64,000 nucleotides of DNA, taken from Bog-756 sp963806455. GTDB lineage: Bacteria; Actinomycetota; Acidimicrobiia; Acidimicrobiales; RAAP-2. The stretch's first letter is position 1; each line of letters starts with the position of its first letter. The notes beneath the pieces are model-generated. The model had not been told where the DNA came from, did not search any database, and saw nothing but the letters and a program-made list of their open reading frames with translations. The stretch is taken from contig CAWDXZ010000006.1 of the NCBI GenBank assembly GCA_963806455.1, forward strand, positions 1 through 64,000. The letters are read 5' to 3'. This document shows positions 56,697 to 63,293 of this stretch, one piece after another. Made by a program: the position numbers and the translations under genes.

Positions 56697-56969
56697 TCAG
56701 CGGTTCGCTGTGGGCAAGCAGCTCCGACGCTTCGGCTTGGTGCCGTCGATAACCGTGGTCATAGTGTCGATGGCCTGGTCGTGGGCTGGACCAGCAGCCT
56801 GTGGGTGACCTGACGCTCCCGGTAATGGGCGAGGCGACCAACCCAGGAGCCGTTTGATTCCTAGGGCCACCAGAGCAACCATGAGAGCAGCGAAAAGAAC
56901 CCTACGGATCAGCCCCAGCGCCCCGAGAAGGGGACCAAATAGCGATCGCCAGGGAGTCGAGACGGCCAT
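56697..56969 (-). CDS. Small membrane protein
   Basis: The 90-residue product has a hydrophobic segment at about residues 10-42 (FGPLLGALGLIRRVLFAALM, VALVALGIKRLLGW), enough for one or two membrane passes, and a polar tail. ATG 56969 directly follows a TAA of an upstream minus-strand frame. It lies 131 bases upstream of hsdM. Function unknown. Confidence 0.5.
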   Translation of the reverse strand: MAVSTPWRSLFGPLLGALGLIRRVLFAALMVALVALGIKRLLGWSPRPLPGASGHPQAAGPAHDQAIDTMTTVIDGTKPKRRSCLPTANR

Positions 56970-57155
56970 TTATCCATTCGGTCGGCTGCATGCTCGTCTG
57001 CCACGGTGGCGCGCCCATGAGCGAGCGGCCAAAGACGACGACCTTCGGTCCCTACGGGCCACGCTGATGGCCGGACCAGCCCAGGTGCTCATCGACACGC
57101 CCTCCCCCGACGCCGACCGCGCCGGCGCGTCGACAGTGGCAGCGCCGAGCGCCAT
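56970..57155 (-). CDS. Possible small basic protein (doubtful)
   Basis: A 61-codon frame from ATG 57155 ends in TAA immediately before the ATG of the next small gene (TAAATG), which is the only support. The product is Ser/Ala/Arg rich with no recognised motif. It may be a chance frame. Confidence 0.25.
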   Translation of the reverse strand: MALGAATVDAPARSASGEGVSMSTWAGPAISVARRDRRSSSLAARSWARHRGRRACSRPNG

Positions 57156-57247
57156 AACCCGGCAACGCCGGGATCAAGTTCCGCCGTCCGCATTTCCCGA
57201 GCTATAGGCTCCGAGAATCCCTGGTCATCGCTGTCTGCCATGGTCCC

Positions 57248-57261
57248 AACCTACGTAGGTT
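57248..57261. promoter_or_regulatory. Perfect palindrome AACCTACGTAGGTT, candidate operator
   Basis: A 14-base perfect dyad 30 bases upstream of the GTG of the RHH-like gene, between divergent transcription units. It is the likely binding site of that regulator, and might control the minus-strand genes leading to the restriction locus. Confidence 0.6.
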
Positions 57262-57291
57262 CGTGGAATTCCCGACCAGTAATGTGGTGGG

Positions 57292-57762
57292 GTGCCACCC
57301 AAGACCATCTTCGTGAGGGACGAGGACGCCGAGCTGTACGAACGCTTCGACGCCATCGCCGTGGCCGCCCACGCCTCCATCTGCCGCATGAGCCAGAGCC
57401 GCCTGATCGCCTTGGCCATACGGAGCTACCTCGACCAGTGGGGCGACCAGGGCGACCTGTACGTGGCCGCACCCGACGAGGACCCCGACACGCTCACCGA
57501 CGAACGGCATGTGCTCCACCAGCTCGACGGGTGGAAGCTCCGCATTCAGAGCGGCCTGTACGTGGGCCTGATGAACGGCCACGACCGCGAGCTGCTCGAC
57601 GCGGTCGACCTCTTCGACGTGACGGAGGCGACCCGGACGGCCCGAATGATCCTGAAGCGTTGTCGGCGCGAGCTGCTCCGCAGAGAACGCGACCGAGGGA
57701 AGCGACCGCCACCGGTCACCGACTGCACCCTACGGGATGGGTGTGACAGCCCTGACACATAG
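57292..57762 (+). CDS. Ribbon-helix-helix-like small protein, possible regulator
   Basis: The 156-residue protein begins PPKTIFVRDEDAELYERFDA, a beta strand then helix, with MSQSRLIALAIRSYLDQWGD, an arrangement like MetJ/Arc ribbon-helix-helix DNA-binding proteins. The middle is acidic and the C-terminal third is a basic helix (RTARMILKRCRRELLRRERD). Family not certain. GTG 57292 starts 30 bases after a perfect 14-base palindrome, consistent with autoregulation. Confidence 0.6.
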   Translation: MPPKTIFVRDEDAELYERFDAIAVAAHASICRMSQSRLIALAIRSYLDQWGDQGDLYVAAPDEDPDTLTDERHVLHQLDGWKLRIQSGLYVGLMNGHDRELLDAVDLFDVTEATRTARMILKRCRRELLRRERDRGKRPPPVTDCTLRDGCDSPDT

Positions 57763-57849
57763 ATGACCGACGCCCCGGTTGATGAGGGATGACGACCGAC
57801 GACCCGGTTGATGAGGAATGAGGGATGACGACCAACGACCCGCTCATGG
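57763..57849 (+). repeat. Tandem copies of a start-codon region (ATGACGACCGACGACCCG)
   Basis: Copies begin with ATG at 57763, 57789 and 57825. The first two read about 10 codons (MTTDDPVDEE type) and stop; the third is the start of the next gene. The unit includes the GATGAGG ribosome-site-like stretch, so the 5' end of the downstream gene was duplicated. Confidence 0.6.
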
Positions 57850-58511
57850 CAACGTGGACTGGATGGTTAGACGACCTACGCCGCGACTTGTTCCTGATCC
57901 ACCATCACCGAGAGATGTGGATGACGGTCAGCCAGGCAATAAGGGAGCACGCACCAGAGACACCGGCCACCTGACTGAATCACTACCAGCGTCTCTACGT
58001 GGATGGACAGACCATGGCGGTTCGTCGCCTGATCCGCGCCAAAGGACCGAACACGGTGACGTTGGGCAAGCTCCTGGAGTCCATGATTCAGAACTCTCAC
58101 CTTCTGACCCGCGATCGGTACCTGGAACGCTGGCATCAGAGGGCTGGTCCCGAGCAGCTGGACAGAGGGCGGCGCGAGTACGAGACGGAATGGGATGATG
58201 GCTCAGGCCACCTCAACGTGCAGCGCCTACGGCAGGACAAGGGGGAGCTGAATCGCATCGCGCTGGGCGTGCTCGACTTCGCGGACAGAAGCGTTGCCCA
58301 CACCGTCGAGGGTCGGCCTCAGATCGCCCTGACCTTTGGTGAGCTGGACGGGGCCATCGACCACGTGGCTGATACCTACCAGCGCTACGCCATTCTGGTG
58401 ACGGGCACCTACTACGGCCTCCTGCCAGTGGTGGTGGACGACTGGCAGTCGAGCTTCTACAGACCTCTCTTCGATGCTCCTGCCTGGTGGCCGCGGAAGC
58501 CAGCTGAGTGA
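57825..58511 (+). CDS. Accessory protein of unknown function with in-frame TGA
   Basis: ATG 57825 (GAGGGATG context) opens a 49-residue frame, MTTNDPLMATWTGWLDDLRR then LFLIHHHREMWMTVSQAIRE, closed by TGA at 57972. The same frame continues without a break in protein character: LNHYQRLYVDGQTMAVRRLI, NTVTLGKLLESMIQN, to 58511. A Trp codon (TGG) at the TGA would make one 228-residue protein; GTG 57999 could start the second part alone. No domain is recognised. The layout suggests a recent nonsense change or a sequencing error. Confidence 0.55.
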
Positions 58512-58595
58512 CCGCCAGGGCCTCGGCCGCGACCGCCACCGGCTCGCCAATGAGGCCAACACCCCTGGAGACTTCGCCCCACTGGCACAACTGGG

Positions 58596-58744
58596 GGGAG
58601 GGTGTGAGGGTGTGCGGTTTGCACACCCTAGGTTTCGGGCCGTCTGGTAACAGCCCAGGATAGAGAAAGTCCATTTCATTAGGTGTCCTAGCCCGTGAGC
58701 GCGACACACCGAGGGTGTGCGGTTGCACACCCTCACACCCTCCC
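58596..58744. repeat. Large inverted repeat made of two hairpins
   Basis: Perfect 20-base arms at 58596-58615 and 58725-58744 (GGGAGGGTGTGAGGGTGTGC and its complement) are 109 bases apart. Each arm also forms its own 9-base hairpin: AGGGTGTGC-GGTTT-GCACACCCT on the left, the same with GGTT on the right. It fills the gap between convergent genes, so bidirectional termination is possible. An origin or nicking site for the replication ATPase next to it is also possible. Confidence 0.75.
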
Positions 58745-58753
58745 GGGGGGCGC

Positions 58754-60172
58754 TCACCGGACGATTCGCAGGATGCGCTTGTCTTGGCCCTGCCCTGGTT
58801 CGGTGTCCTCAATCAGCCAGTTGTGGTCCACGGCATAGGTGACCGCCTCCTCAAACACGTCCGCGTAGTCCCGGCACTTGCGACGGATCTGGCTCACCAG
58901 CGCTTCGCCACCAGCCTCCTTGACCACACGGCAGATCCGGTGAGCAGCTCGGTCGATCCGGTTCAGCGTGACCGCCTTATCAATGTCGACCGCCCGATTG
59001 GCAAGCTTGTTGCTCGTCATCCATTCCTGGTGACCGGCTTCAGCCCGGACGAGGTCCTCAACATGACGGCGAACGGCACCGCTGACCGTGGTGATCGTGT
59101 CGGCCAGACCCCAGTCCTCCTGCTTCACGTCCAGACGCCCGTCGAGTATCGCGAGCAGCCCGGCGACCTTTAGCTGCAAAAGGGGGAGGTGAGCATCGTG
59201 GAGGTCCAGCACCAAGTCACCGCGGGCCGTGGCCAGGCCCCTCTTTCGTATCTCGTCGGTGACGGAGTTGGCCACGGGCATCTCATGGGCGGTGAACCCG
59301 CTCTTCGATCGAACGGGCCGGAGCCGCGCCAGCTCAACCGCTGAGGGCAGCACCACGTCCAGTTCTCCCGGCCACTCCGGGCGCTCGTCGGGGATCGTCG
59401 GGTCGGTCGCCCACGCCCAGCCGAACCGCTGAGGTGTACCGGCAGCGGCGTCCTTCAGTAGCGGTCCTGCCAGCGTCGGCTGAAGCCCGACCACCAGCCC
59501 GTAGGTGTATTGCCCGGCTGGGACCTTCCGCTTCCGGTCGGCACTCGCGTTGGCCTGTCCGATCACCTCCCCCGACCAAATGCTTCGGAGCGTGCTGAAG
59601 GTGGTCGAGCCGTTGCGGCTGCCAAGGGCCGCGAGGGCGTCCCCTTCATCGACATACACCATGGCGTTGAACAGCTTTTGCCGTTTGACCGACACCGGCG
59701 TTCCGGTGATGGGGTCTTTCTCCCGCACCACGTCGAACAGGGCCTCGACCAGGCCCTCTCCAGAACCGATGGGCAGTCCGTCAGCCATGTCGGTGCCCAC
59801 CGGGACTGGGAGCAACTCGGCGGCGATGGCGTACCCCGATGACTTCCCCGTGCCCGGTGGCCCGACGACGGCGGCGAAGTAGCACAGGGGCGCTCTGGAC
59901 CCGACGAGGGCGGGAAGTTTGACGGTGTGGTTCACCGTCCCGGCGACTCGGGCCAGCACCGCGTGGAGGACCACGTCGGCCGAACGCGTCCGACTGTGCG
60001 CCGCTTGGCGAATGTGACGGAGGATCGAACGAGAGGCCCAAAACTCCTCAGGCAGCGCGTACGGCCGCATCTCGTCGGCCGGGTTCACCGGGTCCTCGAC
60101 CACGGTTCCGCTACCATGGGGCCTGGTCCGCATGACCTCGGGAGCGCCCTTCGGGGCGTCTTCCCGCGTCAT
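58754..60172 (-). CDS. Replication-type P-loop ATPase of the element (DUF3987-like)
   Basis: The 472-residue protein has Walker A in AVVGPPGTGKSSGYAIAAEL (about residues 100-120) and Walker B in AMVYVDEGDALAALGSRNGS. GLVVGLQPTLAGPLL and FGWAWATDPTIPDE follow, a layout like the DUF3987/primase-associated helicases carried by integrative elements and phages. The C-terminal 100 residues look like a winged-helix region. It may unwind the element's origin after excision. The gene is unbroken. ATG 60172 overlaps the preceding stop (ATGA). The inverted repeat lies just beyond its end. Confidence 0.75.
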   Translation of the reverse strand: MTREDAPKGAPEVMRTRPHGSGTVVEDPVNPADEMRPYALPEEFWASRSILRHIRQAAHSRTRSADVVLHAVLARVAGTVNHTVKLPALVGSRAPLCYFAAVVGPPGTGKSSGYAIAAELLPVPVGTDMADGLPIGSGEGLVEALFDVVREKDPITGTPVSVKRQKLFNAMVYVDEGDALAALGSRNGSTTFSTLRSIWSGEVIGQANASADRKRKVPAGQYTYGLVVGLQPTLAGPLLKDAAAGTPQRFGWAWATDPTIPDERPEWPGELDVVLPSAVELARLRPVRSKSGFTAHEMPVANSVTDEIRKRGLATARGDLVLDLHDAHLPLLQLKVAGLLAILDGRLDVKQEDWGLADTITTVSGAVRRHVEDLVRAEAGHQEWMTSNKLANRAVDIDKAVTLNRIDRAAHRICRVVKEAGGEALVSQIRRKCRDYADVFEEAVTYAVDHNWLIEDTEPGQGQDKRILRIVR

Positions 60173-60516
60173 AGGGCCTCACGCGCTGCGAGGGCATCAG
60201 CGACGCCATGGGCGACGGCCTCACGGGCTACCCGTGGGTGCAGCCCCTTGCCCAAGCCCACGGCCACCATGGGGCCTTCGACTTGCTCGGGGTGGTGTCG
60301 CCGATACGTGACAAGGTCGGCGGTTGCAATGCGGAGTCGCCCGACATCGGCCAGCCGCGACTGTGCCCATCCTGGTGTCAACACGGCGGCGTCGAAAGCA
60401 CAGCGGGCCTCGGCGTCGGTGATCGTCCTGCGACGTTCCGCCGCCCTCGCGGTGAGCAGGGCACCGAGTTGGGCCAGCTGGTCACCGGTCAGAGTGTCGA
60501 GGTCGACGGCGGTCAC
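60169..60516 (-). CDS. Small hypothetical protein of the replication operon
   Basis: The 115-residue helical protein begins MTAVDLDTLTGDQLAQLGAL and has RLRIATADLVTYRRHHPEQV. No domain is recognised. GTG 60516 overlaps the HTH gene stop (GTGA) and its own TGA overlaps the ATPase ATG, so all three are coupled. Confidence 0.7.
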   Translation of the reverse strand: MTAVDLDTLTGDQLAQLGALLTARAAERRRTITDAEARCAFDAAVLTPGWAQSRLADVGRLRIATADLVTYRRHHPEQVEGPMVAVGLGKGLHPRVAREAVAHGVADALAAREAL

Positions 60517-60755
60517 GGTAGGACCTCACCATGGGCGATGGTGCCCTGTGCTTCACCACGTTCCTGGAACTCCCGGACCGCGCTGGCAGGGATGCGCCGG
60601 AGGCCCCCGATCCGTCGAGACCTCAGCGCACCCGAGGCCACATAACGTTCGATGCTCTTACGCGACACCCCCCACTCCGCAGCCAGCTGATCGACCGAAT
60701 AGTGCGGCTCCAGCGTGACCGGCGTGCTGCCGGTGGCTTCCGGTTCCTCGTCCAT
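60513..60755 (-). CDS. HTH DNA-binding protein (excisionase/MerR-like)
   Basis: The 80-residue protein carries HYSVDQLAAEWGVSRKSIER and YVASGALRSRRIGGLRRIPA, the HTH_17 excisionase-like fold. ATG 60755 has GGAAGG about ten bases upstream and is chosen over ATG 60785. It could be the recombination directionality factor or a replication-operon regulator. Confidence 0.75.
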   Translation of the reverse strand: MDEEPEATGSTPVTLEPHYSVDQLAAEWGVSRKSIERYVASGALRSRRIGGLRRIPASAVREFQERGEAQGTIAHGEVLP

Positions 60756-60937
60756 CTGCACGTCCTTCCTTGAACTCGGCTGCATCACCCCACCCTGGGG
60801 CGTGCATTTCCTTGTTCTCGGATGGCGTGGCTGGGTTGGATGAACCCGTCTACCCAACCGTATGGGGTCGGGTGTAGGTCGGTGGGGGATGGTGTAGGTG
60901 GGCCTGACATGGGTGGCGAAAGGCAACCCGGTGATCC

Positions 60938-61204
60938 CTACGCCGTGCTGGTGCCACCGCACCGCATGAACTCCTCCAACGCGGGCCGGGCGATGAGACG
61001 CTTCCTGCCCATCGTGAACGACGGCAGCGTCCCGTCGCCGATGAGCCGCCAGACAATGTTGGGGCCGCAGTGGAGCAGCCAAGCCGCTTCAGGGACCGTG
61101 TAGGCCAGCCGCCCCGATTCGGGTTCTATGGGGACGTTGGGTCCCCTGCGACGGCGGGTCGTTCGGCTCCGTCGTGCTGACGGTCCCGGTTCTGCTGCAT
61201 TCAT
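60938..61204 (-). CDS. Excisionase-like HTH protein
   Basis: The 88-residue product has a basic N-terminal arm, then LAYTVPEAAWLLHCGPNIVW and RLIGDGTLPSFTMGRKRLIA with RPALEEFMRC, matching small HTH_17 excisionase proteins. It is the gene nearest attR and reads away from it, the usual place for a recombination directionality factor. ATG 61204 is used, with AGGATGG upstream. Confidence 0.75.
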   Translation of the reverse strand: MNAAEPGPSARRSRTTRRRRGPNVPIEPESGRLAYTVPEAAWLLHCGPNIVWRLIGDGTLPSFTMGRKRLIARPALEEFMRCGGTSTA

Positions 61205-61375
61205 CACTTCACCATCCTTCGATCACGGGCGCGGCGCGCCCTGGTTGAAACCGTGGATGGTGAAGAAGGACCCGTAACGCAAGCCCGCGGGCCTAATAAT
61301 AGGGACACACTCCCCCGTGTGCCACCACAGTCCGCACACGGAAGCTACGTGGTTACCCCTCCCATTCGCCCCATG

Positions 61376-61385
61376 AAGTGCCCCA
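61376..61385 (+). repeat. AAGTGCCCCA copy near attR
   Basis: Single copy, same direction as the three near attL, 62 bases from attR. Candidate integrase/excisionase arm site. Confidence 0.5.
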
Positions 61386-61447
61386 TTTGGTCGGGAGCAT
61401 GACGGACTTAGGGGGCAAAGGTGCCGTAACGGTCCTAGTCAGAGGTG

Positions 61448-61493
61448 GTGGGCCGTGCGGGACTTGAACCCACGACCCCTTGCGTGTCATGCA
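61448..61493. repeat. attR, 46-base repeat inside intact tRNA-Val(GAC)
   Basis: Identical to 46074-46119. It spans the tRNA 3' end through the anticodon loop; the tRNA 5' half continues beyond 61493, so tRNA function was preserved on integration. Confidence 0.93.
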
Positions 61494-61521
61494 AGTGCGC
61501 TACCAACTGCGCCAACGGCCC
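61449..61521 (-). tRNA. tRNA-Val (anticodon GAC)
   Basis: Cloverleaf on the minus strand: acceptor GGGCCGT/ACGGCCC, D arm GCGC/GCGC, anticodon stem CTTGC/GCAAG with loop ATGACAC (anticodon GAC), T loop TTCAAGT between GTGGG and CCCGC. Discriminator A, no encoded CCA. It is the attachment site of the 15.4-kb element on its 3' side. Confidence 0.96.
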
Positions 61522-61577
61522 GTGAGGGAGGACGATACCACCGGTCTCCTGGGGGGCTCGCGCCGGAGACTTGGATC

Positions 61578-62413
61578 TCAGGGGGTGGTCGCACCGTCGA
61601 CGACGTCGAGTGGCGCCGCCGGTGTCGCCCGGTCGATGGCCTTCCAGCCACTGAGCTCGGCCCGGCGGGCAAGCACCGCACGATGCCCCCCTCGCAGGCC
61701 GAACAGGCGTTTGGCCAGCAGCAGGTAGACGACGATCGCCAGGTTGATCACCAAGGTCAGCACCTTGAAGACGCTGATGCTCAGCGTCAATTCGTAGATC
61801 TCGAGTGGCACCAGGGCGGTGATGGCGATAAATGTCAGATACTCGGCCCACCGCTTGCCGAACCAGAGGCCGACCATCTCCGTGGCCTCGAGGGCGGCGT
61901 AACCTGTCGCCACCAGTCCCAGCTGGATCAGACGTTGGGGTGAGTATTCGAACGCCTTGCGCAGGTAGCCGAGCACTCCTCGCAGCTGGGACTCGCCGGG
62001 CGTACCGCCGGACAGATCGTCCATGATGTTCACGTAGTCGCGGTGGAGAGCCGCGTCGTGGCGAGCGAACGTGAACAGCACCACGGCCAGCACGCCCAGC
62101 ACCACGACATGGATGGCCCGGTCGACCGCAATCAGTCGCAGGATGTAGCGGTCGCGAAGGGCCGGCCCCCGGGCCGGCACCTCGATCTCGTCCCGGGGAG
62201 GGATCCGGTCCCTACCGGGTTGAACAGGGATTTCCCGGGCCAACCAGGCGTCGCACCGGAGGCACCGGTGCCAGCGGGCTCCCCCCGCTCTCGGACCACG
62301 GCCGCGTCGGCCTCGGTCACGGTTTCCGCATCGGTGCCGACCAGGAAGTGGCCCTTCCAACCGCACGTGAGCAGCTCGTACCGGTTGTCAGGCCGCTTCT
62401 TCGTGCCGGGCAC
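61578..62413 (-). CDS. DUF2127 family membrane protein, frameshifted
   Basis: The C-terminal 200 residues are a clear DUF2127-type protein: RYILRLIAVDRAIHVVVLGV, LVATGYAALEATEMVGLWFG, KRWAEYLTFIAITALVPLEI and a final helix VLTLVINLAIVVYLLLAKRL, four membrane segments. The N-terminal part reads PDNRYELLTCGWKGHFLVGT in another frame, with a shift near 62260-62290 joining it to WHRCLRCDAWLA; the cysteines CG...CLRC could bind zinc. GTG 62413 is preferred; ATG 62458 would overlap the divergent PhyH start. Function unknown. Confidence 0.7.
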
Positions 62414-62459
62414 TTCCGCAGAATAGGCTCGGATACGGCTCGTGGCGTGGAGGGACATG

Positions 62460-63281
62460 ATGGACGTCGATGTCCAAGCTCACATAGACCGGATCGATGA
62501 CCAGGGATACACGGTCATCGAACAGGCCGTTGAACTCGAGCTCATCGATGCTCTCAATGACGACCTGCTCCGCCTGGAACGCGACCTGGGCATCGTGCCG
62601 GCGGACAATCTCTTCGAGGGAACCCACACCACACGCATCTACAACCTGTTGGCCCACGGTCCCAAATTCGAACGGATCCCCGTCCATCCGGCCGTTCTCC
62701 CGGTGTGCGAAGGAGTTCTGGACGACGGGCTGCTGATCTCGTCCCTTTCTTCCATCGCCATCGGTCCGGACGAGTCAGCGCAACCCATACACGCTGACGA
62801 CCAGGTCATTCCCCTCCCCAAGCCGCATCCCGCAACGGTGTGCAACACCATGTGGGCATTGACCGACTTCACCGATGCCAACGGGGCCACCCGGATCATC
62901 CCCGGATCGCACAGGGCATCCGAATCACCGGACCTCGTGACACCGTATGACTCGGTCGCGGCCGAGATGGCCAAAGGCAGCGTGCTGGTGTGGCACGGCA
63001 GCCTGTGGCACGGGGGCGGGGCCAACACTACCGCCGAGCGTCGGGTCGGGATCGCCATGAACTACTGCGCCGGTTATATCCGCCAACAGGAGAACCAACA
63101 GCTGGGCCTACCCGTGGAGCTGGTTCGCACCTTCCCGTTCCGGCTGCAGCAACTGGTGGGATACGGCATCTATCGAGGGCTGATCGGCCATATCGACAAG
63201 AACGTTCCGGCCAACCTGTTGCTGGCAGCGGCCGAGGATTCGCACCTCCTCTGGGACTACGCCACCCCTCCGCCCAACTGA
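62460..63281 (+). CDS. Phytanoyl-CoA dioxygenase (PhyH) family protein
   Basis: The 273-residue Fe(II)/2-oxoglutarate dioxygenase-type protein has the iron ligands His111 and Asp113 in QPIHADDQ and His184 in SLWHGGG. Arg194/195 is in the place of the 2-oxoglutarate binder, and CNTMWALTDFTDANGATRII with PGSH is typical of the family. It hydroxylates a hydrophobic or small-molecule substrate; which one is unknown. The start lies after GGAGGG; ATG 62457 is three bases away and equally possible. Confidence 0.88.
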   Translation: MDVDVQAHIDRIDDQGYTVIEQAVELELIDALNDDLLRLERDLGIVPADNLFEGTHTTRIYNLLAHGPKFERIPVHPAVLPVCEGVLDDGLLISSLSSIAIGPDESAQPIHADDQVIPLPKPHPATVCNTMWALTDFTDANGATRIIPGSHRASESPDLVTPYDSVAAEMAKGSVLVWHGSLWHGGGANTTAERRVGIAMNYCAGYIRQQENQQLGLPVELVRTFPFRLQQLVGYGIYRGLIGHIDKNVPANLLLAAAEDSHLLWDYATPPPN

Positions 63282-63293
63282 GCCGGGGCCGAC

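Larger units (their letters stand above)
46074..61493. mobile_element. Integrative element in tRNA-Val(GAC), 15.4 kb, with type I RM
   Basis: Both ends are the same 46-base direct repeat, which equals the 3' half of tRNA-Val(GAC); the intact tRNA is at the right end. A tyrosine integrase lies next to the left end, and an excisionase-like HTH, another HTH and a replication-type ATPase lie next to the right end. Cargo includes a toxin-antitoxin-like pair, a type I restriction-modification locus and several unknown genes. No conjugation or virion gene was recognised, so it resembles a mobilisable or phage-satellite-like element, or a small actinomycete integrative element that lost transfer genes. 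Confidence 0.88.

Noticed and set aside
61435..61851. Minus-strand frame containing AQLVAHLHDTQGVVGSSPARPTT
   Set aside because: Translation of the tRNA-Val gene and its flank; not a protein.
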